DNA of 6,249 nt, from NCBI GenBank assembly GCA_016177515.1, contig JACOUZ010000222.1, positions 1-6,249 on the forward strand. Reading direction: 5' to 3'. Positions 1 to 5,733 of this stretch are shown piece by piece. The position numbers and the translations under genes are program-made. The notes below the pieces were generated by a model. The model was given only the letters and a program-made list of their open reading frames with translations, was not told where the DNA came from and ran no database searches. Numbering within the stretch: position 1 is the first letter of the stretch; every line of letters starts with the position of its first letter. This DNA is from Acidobacteriota bacterium (GTDB taxonomy: Bacteria; Acidobacteriota; Polarisedimenticolia; Gp22-AA2).

Positions 1-1
1 G

Positions 2-682
2 CCGGAGGCGATGTTCAACTTCCTGGCGCTCCTCGGCTGGTCGCCGGGGGACGGGCGCGAGAAGATGGCCCGCGAGGAAATGATCGCCGCCTTCCGCCTG
101 GAGGACATCAACAGGAAGGGTGCGGTGTTCGACGAGCAGAAGCTCGAGTGGCTCAATGGCCAGTACATCAACGACCTGCCCCCCGACCGCCTGGCGGCGG
201 TGATCCGCCCCGGCCTTCTGGCCGAAGGCCTCCTGGATCCCGCCTTCGAGGAGGGAGGCGGGCGCCGCGCCTGGTTCCTGGGAGTGATCGAGGCGCTCAA
301 GGCGCGCTCCAGGCGGCTGCCCGACTTCGTGCGCGACGCCCGGCCGTTCCTGTCGGACCAGTTCGACTACCGGCCGGAGGCGGTGGAGAAGCACCTGAAG
401 GGCGGCGGCAAGCCGGGCGGGCCGGCGGCGATCGCCGAACGGATGCGCGCCCTGCGGGAAGCCCTCGCCCGCGTCGAGCCGTTCACCGAGCCCGCGACCG
501 AGGCCGCGCTGCGATCCCTGGCCGAGGGGCGCGGCGACCAGCCGGCCGACTACATCCACCCCTTGCGCGTCGCCCTCGTGGGCGCGGCGGTCAGCCCCGG
601 CATTTTCACCGTGCTCGTCCTCGTCGGCCGCGAGCGGGCGCTGCGGCGGATCGATCGGCTGGTCGCGTTCCTCGCAAGTTGA
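2..682 (+). CDS. gltX: Glutamyl-tRNA synthetase, C-terminal part (5' end outside window)
   Basis: Cytoplasmic class I aminoacyl-tRNA synthetase that attaches glutamate to tRNA-Glu, and in many bacteria also to tRNA-Gln. The reading frame is open from base 2, so the ATG at 11 is an internal Met and not the start. About 226 residues are visible out of the usual 470-490. They begin with the conserved stretch PEAMFNFLALLGWSPGDGRE that follows the KLSKR catalytic loop, so the Rossmann domain and KLSKR lie upstream of the window. Next come FRLEDINRKGAVFDEQKLEW and LNGQYI (stem-contact fold), then the helical anticodon-binding region. The conserved C-terminal signature HPLRVALVGAAVSPGIF is followed by a short helix to the stop at 680-682. 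There is no frameshift and the tail has normal length. The stop codon overlaps the -35 box of the tRNA promoter. Family assignment is very secure; whether the enzyme discriminates against tRNA-Gln cannot be told from this part. Confidence 0.96.
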   Translation, partial: PEAMFNFLALLGWSPGDGREKMAREEMIAAFRLEDINRKGAVFDEQKLEWLNGQYINDLPPDRLAAVIRPGLLAEGLLDPAFEEGGGRRAWFLGVIEALKARSRRLPDFVRDARPFLSDQFDYRPEAVEKHLKGGGKPGGPAAIAERMRALREALARVEPFTEPATEAALRSLAEGRGDQPADYIHPLRVALVGAAVSPGIFTVLVLVGRERALRRIDRLVAFLAS

Positions 683-707
683 CACCCCGCGGGCCGCTCG
701 TTAAAAT
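679..707 (+). promoter_or_regulatory. Sigma-70-type promoter for the tRNA-Gln/tRNA-Glu pair
   Basis: TTGACA at 679-684 matches the -35 consensus exactly. A 17-nt spacer (685-701) leads to TAAAAT at 702-707, five of six matches to TATAAT. AT-rich sequence around 701-708 stands out in GC-rich surroundings. Transcription would start near 713-715, only about 4-6 nt before the mature 5' end of tRNA-Gln at 719. The first two bases of the gltX stop codon (680-682) are also bases 2 and 3 of the -35 box, and its third base is base 4. The promoter is seen in sequence; its activity is inferred. Confidence 0.8.
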
Positions 708-718
708 TCGCCGCGGTT

Positions 719-792
719 TCCGGGATCGTCTAACGGTAGGACACGTGGCTCTGGACCACGGTATCGGGGTTCGAATCCCTGTCCCGGAACCA
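719..792 (+). tRNA. tRNA-Gln, anticodon CTG
   Basis: A complete cloverleaf can be folded by hand. Acceptor stem 719-725 pairs with 782-788 (seven Watson-Crick pairs, beginning U1-A72). The discriminator is A789 and CCA is encoded at 790-792. D stem is 728-730 with 740-742. Anticodon stem 744-748 (CGTGG) pairs with 756-760 (CCACG) around the loop CTCTGGA, anticodon CTG at 751-753. The variable loop is four bases (761-764). T stem 765-769 pairs with 777-781, with one G-U, around the loop TTCGAAT. It reads CAG codons. U11-A24, U13-G22 and the missing base 47 match known GluRS identity features, and U1-A72 is the pair by which bacterial GatCAB recognises tRNA-Gln. Confidence 0.96.
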
Positions 793-803
793 ATAGCGAG
801 CGT

Positions 804-878
804 GGCGCTATCGTCTAGGGGTCAGGACGGATGGTTCTCAGCCATCAGACCGGGGTTCGAATCCCCGTAGCGCTACCA
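804..878 (+). tRNA. tRNA-Glu, anticodon CTC
   Basis: A complete cloverleaf begins 11 nt after tRNA-Gln, so the two are probably processed from one transcript. Acceptor stem 804-810 pairs with 868-874; the outermost pair is G1-U72 (G804, T874) and the other six are Watson-Crick. The discriminator is A875 and CCA is encoded at 876-878. D stem is 813-815 with 826-828. Anticodon stem 830-834 (GATGG) pairs with 842-846 (CCATC) around TTCTCAG, anticodon CTC at 837-839. The variable loop is four bases (847-850). T stem 851-855 (CGGGG) pairs with 863-867 (CCCCG). It reads GAG codons. The D arm core shares ATCGTCTA with the preceding tRNA-Gln. U11-A24, U13-G22 and the absent base 47 fit a GluRS substrate. 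Confidence 0.96.
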
Positions 879-925
879 GCTTTCCCTTCCCGGCGGTCCC
901 TCCCCTGAATCGGTCCTCTCGAAAG

Positions 926-1756
926 ATGGCGGCGTGGGCCGTCGTCCTGGCGGCGGGGTTTTCCCCGGCCTGCGGCGCGCCGTCCGCCGAGCGGGCCACG
1001 GGGGACGTCGCCCGGGCGATCGAGGGGTCGCTCGCGGGAGGGAAGGAGCGCTTCGACCATTCCGCCTGGGACCGCCTCCTTGCGGGCGGCACACGGGACG
1101 GCCTCGTGGATTACCGCTTCATGCAGGAGCGCCGGGCCGGGCTGGAGGCGTACTTGAGGGGAGCCGCGGAGGCGCGGCTGGAGCGGCTGGCCCCCGGTCA
1201 CCTGGAGGCGCTCCTGATCAACGCCTACAACGCCCTCACGGTGTCGTCCATCCTCGAGCATCCGAAGGTCGCCTCGATCCGGGACATCCCGGGCGTCTGG
1301 ACGGAGCGGCGGCACCGGGTCGGCGGCTTCGACTTGACGCTCGACGACATCGAGCACCGGATCCTGAGGCCGTTCTTCCGCGACCCCCGCGTCCACTTCG
1401 CGCTGAACTGCGCCTCGCGCTCGTGCGCGCCGCTGCCGCCGTGGGCGTACGACGGCGACCGCCTCGACGCCCAGCTCGAGGAGCGGGCGAAGGCCTTCCT
1501 GTCCGACCCGAGGAACGTCCGGGTGGAGGGATCGAAGCTCCTGGTGTCGCGCTACTTCGACTGGTACGGATCGGATTTCACGGCCGCCGGCTGGCGGGGC
1601 GCAGCGCCGTCGATCGCAGCCTATATCGCCAGCCGTGCCGCTCCGGAAGTGGCCGGGTTCATCGAAAAAGGAAAGGCGGGGAGGCCTCCGATCGAGTTTC
1701 TGGACTACGACTGGCCGCTCAACGCGGCCCGTCCTGGGCCAAAAGCCGCGCCGTGA
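926..1756 (+). CDS. DUF547 family protein, probably exported
   Basis: Protein of 276 residues with the hallmarks of DUF547 (PF04784): VDY at 61-63, LLINAYNALTV at 97-107, DIEHRILR at 141-148, the two-cysteine motif HFALNCASRSCAPL at 157-170 (C162, C167), SRYFDWYGSDF at 208-218 and FLDYDWPLN near the C-terminus. The biochemical role of the family is not established; the Cys/His/Glu pattern suggests an enzymatic or metal site, which is inference. The N-terminus is short and hydrophobic (AAWAVVLAAGF) with Cys16, so export or lipidation is plausible, but SPAC is a poor lipobox and no Lys or Arg precedes it. No Shine-Dalgarno is visible before ATG 926. The frame is open upstream into the tRNA; the only other candidate start is a CTG at 905, which would add the basic residues NRSSRK. 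The 3' end overlaps the convergent FMN reductase gene by 38 bp. Confidence 0.9.
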   Translation: MAAWAVVLAAGFSPACGAPSAERATGDVARAIEGSLAGGKERFDHSAWDRLLAGGTRDGLVDYRFMQERRAGLEAYLRGAAEARLERLAPGHLEALLINAYNALTVSSILEHPKVASIRDIPGVWTERRHRVGGFDLTLDDIEHRILRPFFRDPRVHFALNCASRSCAPLPPWAYDGDRLDAQLEERAKAFLSDPRNVRVEGSKLLVSRYFDWYGSDFTAAGWRGAAPSIAAYIASRAAPEVAGFIEKGKAGRPPIEFLDYDWPLNAARPGPKAAP

Positions 1757-2285
1757 TCCGCAGCATCCCGGCGCAGGCCTTCTCGACCTGGGCGGCGCTC
1801 TTCGGGTCCTTCAGCCGGCCCGACTCGTCGAACGCCCCGTCGGCCCGGGCGATCTGCACGGTCGAGGGGAGGACGACGGCGTTCAGGGCGGTCAGCACCT
1901 GGCGGACGGCCAGCACGCCGCGCACGGCGCCGAACTGTCCCGGCGACGCGCCCATCAGCTGGACGACCTTTCCACTGAACGGGTTGTCCGGAGGCCGGGA
2001 GGCCCAGTCGATGGCGTTCTTCAGCGTCCCGGGGATCGAGTGGTTGTACTCGGGTGTCGAGATCAGCAGGGCGTCGGCGGCGGCGATCCTCCCCTTGAAT
2101 CGCAGGGCCCCCTCGGGCAGGCCCTCCCGGGCCTCGAGGTCGCCGTCGTAGAGCGGCATGGTGATCTCGCGCAGGTCGAGGAGGTCGAGTTCCGCCTGCC
2201 CCTGCAGGGACTCGACCGCGACCGCCAGGAGCTTCCGGTTGTAGGAGCCGGCGCGCAGGGCGCCGGCGAAGGCCAGGATCTTCAT
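1719..2285 (-). CDS. NAD(P)H-dependent FMN reductase / flavodoxin-fold quinone reductase
   Basis: Cytoplasmic flavodoxin-like oxidoreductase (PF03358 type) of 188 residues, the usual length. It binds FMN and uses NAD(P)H to reduce flavin, quinones, azo compounds or metal oxyanions; the actual substrate cannot be told. Visible motifs are the FMN-phosphate loop GALRAGSYNRKL (8-19), the flavin-contact motif PEYNHSIPGTLKNAIDW (78-94) and GASPGQFGAVR (112-122). ATG 2285 was chosen because GGAG (complement of 2294-2297) precedes it by 8 nt and it puts the beta-strand KILAFAG at the very N-terminus. A TTG at 2312 in the same frame would add a non-conserved tail with no ribosome site. It is the last minus-strand gene here and converges on the DUF547 gene with 38 bp of 3' overlap. 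Confidence 0.93.
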   Translation of the reverse strand: MKILAFAGALRAGSYNRKLLAVAVESLQGQAELDLLDLREITMPLYDGDLEAREGLPEGALRFKGRIAAADALLISTPEYNHSIPGTLKNAIDWASRPPDNPFSGKVVQLMGASPGQFGAVRGVLAVRQVLTALNAVVLPSTVQIARADGAFDESGRLKDPKSAAQVEKACAGMLRITARLLAQDGPR

Positions 2286-2293
2286 CGTGCCAT

Positions 2294-2297
2294 CTCC
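2294..2297 (-). promoter_or_regulatory. Shine-Dalgarno fixing the FMN reductase start
   Basis: GGAG on the minus strand, 8 nt before ATG 2285. It decides between this start and the in-frame TTG at 2312. Confidence 0.6.
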
Positions 2298-2374
2298 ATG
2301 GTGATCCTGCAAGAGGCGATCGGCTGGCGCAGGCCGCGATGATACTTCAGGTCCCGATCATGACCGCGGGGCCG

Positions 2375-2397
2375 GGCCGGGCGCGCGAGATCCGGCC
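2375..2397 (-). other. GC hairpin just after the secreted-protein stop, possible weak terminator
   Basis: GGCCGG (2375-2380) and CCGGCC (2392-2397) form a perfect six-pair stem with an 11-base loop, starting 4 bases past the stop codon of the upstream minus-strand gene. No T-tract follows, so a classical rho-independent terminator is not supported. It lies in the 116-bp gap between the secreted-protein and FMN reductase genes, which otherwise shows only the reductase ribosome site. Confidence 0.3.
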
Positions 2398-2401
2398 TTC
2401 T

Positions 2402-3412
2402 TCAGGGGCAGGGTGTGGTCGCCGGGTCGTCCAGAAAATCCCGCGGGTCCGGGGCCAGGCTGCTGTTGCCGTAGGTGCCGTCGCCGCAGCCGTTGCGGGC
2501 GCGCGACAGGTAATAGACCGCCCGGCCCGGGCCCGGGTCGGGATTGGGATCGTCAACCGTCGGGGCGGGCAGCCGGGAGGACAGGCAGGCTGCGCCCGAG
2601 AACGGCACGGGTGTGTGCAGGCCGGCGATGTCACCGAAGACCAGGTCATAGACCGTCGCGGGCCCCACCAGGAGCGACTGGTCGTCCCAGTTGATGGTCG
2701 TGGTGAATCCGGTCCCGCCCGCGGCGCGCGCAAGGCGCAGGTTGGCCGTCTCGAACGGCACGAGGTAGGTGCTGCTGTCATTGGGGGCGCAGTCCCTGAC
2801 GTTCGGGACCCCGTCGCGGTCGCCGTCGGGGCTCGTGTCGCCGAAGCTGTTGATCGGGTTGGGGGCGCCCAGAACGAAGTCGGTGGCGTTGTTTTTGATC
2901 AGGGTGCTGAACACGGTGCGGACCAGCGCCATCTGCCGCTGCAGGGAGGCGGCTGGCGTGCCGTAGCCGGTGTTGCTCCCGGTGTAGGCGCCGTAGGCGA
3001 CGCAGTCGACGAAATTCCCGAAGGAGTCGGGGGCGAAACAGATCCGGCCGCTGGGGAACGGCAGGCGGCCGGTGGCGGTGGCATCGGTGCGCGTGAAGCC
3101 GAAAAAGGTCTGCGCCGCGCCGGTGGTCATCAGGTAGTGCGCCCCGCTGGCGAGGTTGGCCGGGTTGGTCGTGAACACGCCAAAGTCGGGGCCGCGCGTG
3201 CCGTCGGCGTTGAAGGTGACGATCGGGTGCCCCGAAAGCAGGTTCTGGAACGAGGAGAGGGACTGCAACATCACGTACTGGGCATCGGTGTTGGCGTACG
3301 ACCCCGGATAGACCTCGGCGATCACCATGATGTGGAAGGCGGCGTCGGCATGTTGGACGAGGCCCAGGAAGACGAGCGCGCCCAGGAACAGGATACGCAG
3401 CAATGGCCTCAC
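2402..3412 (-). CDS. Secreted protein of unknown function with Ca-binding-like motif
   Basis: Protein of 336 residues that I cannot name. The N-terminus MRPLLRILFLGALVFLGLVQ with ADA-A following is a clear Sec signal peptide, cleavage near residue 24. After it, residues about 25-180 (IMVIAEVYPGSYANTDAQYV, then FNADGTRGPDFGVF) resemble lamin-tail-like or related beta-sandwich domains of secreted bacterial proteins; this is a weak resemblance. GDRDGVPNVRDCAPND (about 197-212) looks like a thrombospondin type-3 calcium-binding repeat. The C-terminal 100 residues end in YYLSRARNGCGDGTYG (about 300-315), a fibronectin-III-like tail module I associate with exported proteins of Acidobacteriota and relatives. 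Cysteines at about 125, 137, 208, 276, 309 and 335 could form disulfides. GTG 3412 was chosen over GTG 3436 because AGGAGG stands 8 nt before it. No sortase, PEP-CTERM or T9SS tail is visible. Confidence 0.8.
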   Translation of the reverse strand: MRPLLRILFLGALVFLGLVQHADAAFHIMVIAEVYPGSYANTDAQYVMLQSLSSFQNLLSGHPIVTFNADGTRGPDFGVFTTNPANLASGAHYLMTTGAAQTFFGFTRTDATATGRLPFPSGRICFAPDSFGNFVDCVAYGAYTGSNTGYGTPAASLQRQMALVRTVFSTLIKNNATDFVLGAPNPINSFGDTSPDGDRDGVPNVRDCAPNDSSTYLVPFETANLRLARAAGGTGFTTTINWDDQSLLVGPATVYDLVFGDIAGLHTPVPFSGAACLSSRLPAPTVDDPNPDPGPGRAVYYLSRARNGCGDGTYGNSSLAPDPRDFLDDPATTPCP

Positions 3413-3420
3413 GGTGCGAC

Positions 3421-3426
3421 CCTCCT
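3421..3426 (-). promoter_or_regulatory. Strong Shine-Dalgarno fixing a GTG start
   Basis: AGGAGG on the minus strand, a full anti-SD match, 8 nt before GTG 3412. The in-frame GTG at 3436 has no such site and would place MNRQEGRT ahead of the signal peptide. Confidence 0.75.
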
Positions 3427-3479
3427 GACGGTTCACATTCTAAGTGGAGCGATCCGGGCGGGCTGTCAATGCCAAACTT

Positions 3480-5045
3480 CTATTTCACCCGGGCCCGCTT
3501 GACCCGGCGATAGACCTCCAGGGGATCGGGGAGCGGAGGCCACGCGAGGACCCCGAGGGCGTCCTGGACGTAAGCGACCCGGCGCATGCCGACCAGGACC
3601 GAGGTGACGCCCGGCGTGCTGCCCAGGACCCAGAGCGCCTTGCGGGACAGTGGCTCGCCGCGGCGCGCGGCGGGCAGGTGCGGATCGATCGCCTCGGAGA
3701 CCAAGGCGCTGCGCGAGCGGCTGCGCCTCGTGGCCTCGCGGGCGATCGCCTGCAGCAGCCCCTCGAGCGACGGCAGGCAGCGGCTCCACCACTGGGTCCA
3801 GCGCGCCTGCAGGCCGGCGGGAACGTCCTGTCCCATCGCCCGCGCCGTGTGGTTGATCCGCGGGATGACGTACTGCTGCTCGACCTGCCGCCAGTGCTCC
3901 AGGTCCTCGATCTGCTCCGGCAGCCCGGCGATCTGGTCGACCAGGTCGAAGAACGGATCGATGGCGTCCTGGGGCGTCCCGGCCGGTGCCGCGATCTGGG
4001 TGCGGTACTCATCCTCCAGGCTCTTCAGCTCCGCGGTCCGGTCTTCGATGGTGCCGGCCTTCTGGTCGTCGGTCGCGCCGCCGGCCAGCCGGATCAGGCG
4101 GTTGCCGACGATGGCGTTGAGCGGCCGGTTGACGAGGACCGCCAGGCCGGCCGCGGCGGCCGCCCCCAGGGCGGTCTGTCCGCGCTCCGGCCCGGTGTTG
4201 AGCAGGAGGGCGCCGTCCGCCTCGAACAGGTTCATCGGAAGCTGCAGGAGGCGGAAGTGGTGGTCCCGGCCGCCCGCCTCCTCGGCCGCCTTCAGCATGA
4301 AGGAGACCGACGTGGCCTCCGGATCGTCGGCCGCCGAACCGGCGGTGTTCGACGACACGCCGTAGCAGCCGATCGTGCCGCGGCGCACGGCCTCTTCCAG
4401 GAACGAGAAGGCCTCGCCCAGACGCCGGTAGAACCTGGCACGGAGCACGTCGAGCGCGCCCCCGTGGCGGTGCTTCTTGGCGTCGGAAAAAAAGTACTCC
4501 GGGTTGTGGAGCAGGCAGGCGTCCAGGGTGCCGAGGCGCAGCCGCCCGAGGGAGCGCTCGAGCTGATCGCCCAGGAACTCGGGATGGATGCAGTGCCAGC
4601 ACCCGTCCATGTACTTCACCATTTCCGGGAAGGGGGAGCCGGCCCGCTCGCGATCGATCGCCAGGCGCAGGTTCTCGCCCTGGACGTAGCCGATCTTGGA
4701 GACCACCACCACCGATTCACGGCGCAGGCGGCCGTCGCGCTCCAGGTCGTGCAGGACGTCGCCGATCAGCCGCTCGCTGCCGCCGTCGGTGTAGTTGGTG
4801 GAGGTATCGATCAGGTTGCAGCCCGAAAGCAGGGCAGCCTGCAGGGCCTGGCGGTGGTCCGGGGTCTCGTCATCCACGCGGTAGGAGCCGAAGCCGATAC
4901 GGCTCACCAAAAGGCCGGTTCGCCCGAGCGGCGCGTGGCCCTGCGGTCCGTGCGCCGCGAAGGCCGCCAGGTGCGCCCTCGTCGCCTCGGGCGTCGCCCG
5001 CCCGGGATTGCGCATTTCGTCCATCAGGTGCTTCCGGGGCTTCAT
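3480..5045 (-). CDS. Aldo/keto reductase, long form with an insertion
   Basis: NAD(P)H-dependent TIM-barrel oxidoreductase of about 521 residues; ordinary family members have 300-350. All four catalytic residues are visible: Asp80 and Tyr85 (LIDTSTNYTDGGSE), Lys117 (VVVVSKIGY) and His180 (DACLLHNPEY). The C-terminal cofactor motif GSTPGVTSVLVGMR is at about 475-488. Between barrel residues near 323 and 448 lies a stretch of mostly helical character (SLEDEYRTQ, PFFDLVDQIAGLPEQIEDLE, SLEGLLQAIAREATRRS) absent from short relatives. CWHCIHPEFL (149-158) contains a CxxC that could bind metal or be fortuitous. The substrate is unknown. ATG 5045 lies 16 bp after the hydrolase stop; ATG 5024 has a somewhat better ribosome site (GGAAG, complement of 5031-5035) and is a real alternative. 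A GTG at 5111 would overlap the hydrolase by 50 bp and is rejected. Probably co-transcribed with the hydrolase. Confidence 0.9.
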   Translation of the reverse strand: MKPRKHLMDEMRNPGRATPEATRAHLAAFAAHGPQGHAPLGRTGLLVSRIGFGSYRVDDETPDHRQALQAALLSGCNLIDTSTNYTDGGSERLIGDVLHDLERDGRLRRESVVVVSKIGYVQGENLRLAIDRERAGSPFPEMVKYMDGCWHCIHPEFLGDQLERSLGRLRLGTLDACLLHNPEYFFSDAKKHRHGGALDVLRARFYRRLGEAFSFLEEAVRRGTIGCYGVSSNTAGSAADDPEATSVSFMLKAAEEAGGRDHHFRLLQLPMNLFEADGALLLNTGPERGQTALGAAAAAGLAVLVNRPLNAIVGNRLIRLAGGATDDQKAGTIEDRTAELKSLEDEYRTQIAAPAGTPQDAIDPFFDLVDQIAGLPEQIEDLEHWRQVEQQYVIPRINHTARAMGQDVPAGLQARWTQWWSRCLPSLEGLLQAIAREATRRSRSRSALVSEAIDPHLPAARRGEPLSRKALWVLGSTPGVTSVLVGMRRVAYVQDALGVLAWPPLPDPLEVYRRVKRARVK

Positions 5046-5061
5046 CCGGCCCGGTACGATA

Positions 5062-5715
5062 TCACCCCGATCGGATAGCCACCAACTCCGCCGGGATCGC
5101 CTCGCCGACACGGCGGGCCAGCTCGTCCAGCCGCCCGGCGAAATTGTGGGCCGCCCCCTTGATCGCCGCGACGCGCGCCCCTCCGGGGAGCGTTGCTGCC
5201 AGGGCCATGACCATCGGCAGCGGGCCGAAGACGTCCTCGTCTCCCTGGATGAGCGTCAGCGGGCGGTCGCATCCAGGAAGGAAGTCGAAGCGGGCCAGGG
5301 TGACCGGCAGCCCGATGCCGATCAGGGCGGCCGCCCGCGCGTCCTTGCAGCCGACTGCCAGCGCCACCACGGCGCCGAACGAGTAGCCCGCGACCAGGAG
5401 CGGCCGGCCCGGATGCCGCCCGGCGAGGTGACCGATCGCCGCCGCCAGATCGTCCTGCTCGCCGCGCCCGCCGTCGTGGGCGCCGCCGCTCACGCCGACG
5501 CCGCGGAAATTGAAGCGCAGCGTCGGCAGGCCCGCCGCCAGAAGCGCCTCGGCCGCGGCGTGCACGACCTTGTTGTGCATCGTGCCGCCGAACAGCGGAT
5601 GCGGGTGGCAAATCACCGCCGCGCCGACGGCTTCGGCGGCCGGGGCGGGCCGCTTCAGCATGCACTCGATCCGGCCGGCGGGACCGGGGATGAAGAAGGA
5701 CTCGATCCGGGTCAC
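5062..5715 (-). CDS. Alpha/beta hydrolase (COG2945-like)
   Basis: Small cytoplasmic alpha/beta hydrolase of 217 residues with no signal peptide. Motifs in order: CHPHPLFGGTMHNKVV (about 36-51), RFNFRGVGVSGG (about 67-78), the nucleophile elbow GYSFGA with Ser112, QGDEDVFGP with the probable acid Asp161, and KGAAHNFAG with His190. The triad is complete, so an esterase, thioesterase or peptidase-like activity is expected, but no substrate can be named. GTG 5715 was chosen because GGAG (complement of 5723-5726) precedes it by 7 nt; ATG 5733 is six codons upstream, lacks a convincing ribosome site and is the alternative. Codons 14-35 belong to a 64-bp segment that is repeated just upstream of the gene. 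It lies between the TVP38-family gene and the aldo/keto reductase on the same strand. Confidence 0.9.
   Translation of the reverse strand: MTRIESFFIPGPAGRIECMLKRPAPAAEAVGAAVICHPHPLFGGTMHNKVVHAAAEALLAAGLPTLRFNFRGVGVSGGAHDGGRGEQDDLAAAIGHLAGRHPGRPLLVAGYSFGAVVALAVGCKDARAAALIGIGLPVTLARFDFLPGCDRPLTLIQGDEDVFGPLPMVMALAATLPGGARVAAIKGAAHNFAGRLDELARRVGEAIPAELVAIRSG
5613..5676. repeat. 64-bp direct repeat, copy inside hydrolase gene
   Basis: Matches 5734-5797 without gaps at a constant offset of 121 bp; by hand count 59 of 64 positions agree (differences at 5626, 5627, 5648, 5651 and 5660). This copy encodes part of the conserved N-terminal strand region of the hydrolase (GRIECMLKRPAPAAEAVGAA), so it is presumably the source. 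Confidence 0.9.
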
Positions 5716-5722
5716 GCACCGA

Positions 5723-5726
5723 CTCC
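5723..5726 (-). promoter_or_regulatory. Shine-Dalgarno favouring the GTG start of the hydrolase
   Basis: GGAG on the minus strand, 7 nt before GTG 5715. It falls within the six codons between ATG 5733 and GTG 5715 and argues for the shorter form. Confidence 0.5.
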
Positions 5727-5733
5727 GGCCCAT

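Noticed and set aside
212..230. Perfect 7-bp inverted repeat GGCCTTC/GAAGGCC with a 5-nt loop
   Set aside because: It lies within conserved gltX coding sequence (codons for a Leu-Ala-Glu-Gly-Leu run) and has no T-tract; chance pairing in GC-rich coding DNA is sufficient.
879..925. Terminator after the tRNA pair
   Set aside because: The 47-bp gap to the DUF547 gene is pyrimidine-rich but I could not form a stem followed by a T-tract, so read-through into DUF547 remains possible.
838..1396. Minus-strand frames ending over the tRNA-Glu gene
   Set aside because: Their ends (GIRTPV, GFEPRSDG) are the classic reverse translation of a tRNA T-arm, a known source of false gene calls; the rest is antisense to DUF547.
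3437..3469. TTGACA (complement of 3464-3469) and TAGAAT (complement of 3437-3442) as promoter of the secreted-protein gene
   Set aside because: The hexamers are good but the spacer is 21 nt, outside the usual 16-19, and no acceptable -10 occurs at 17 nt. A transcript from here is possible but not supported well enough to list.
2339..3502. 387-codon open frame on the plus strand
   Set aside because: Antisense to the secreted-protein gene, Gly/Val/Arg-biased and without domains. The minus strand has a signal peptide and strong ribosome site.
3444..5078. 544-codon open frame on the plus strand
   Set aside because: It lies wholly antisense to the aldo/keto reductase, whose catalytic residues are all in place. 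The translation is low-complexity (A, R, G, Q, V) with no motif; it is a high-GC shadow frame.
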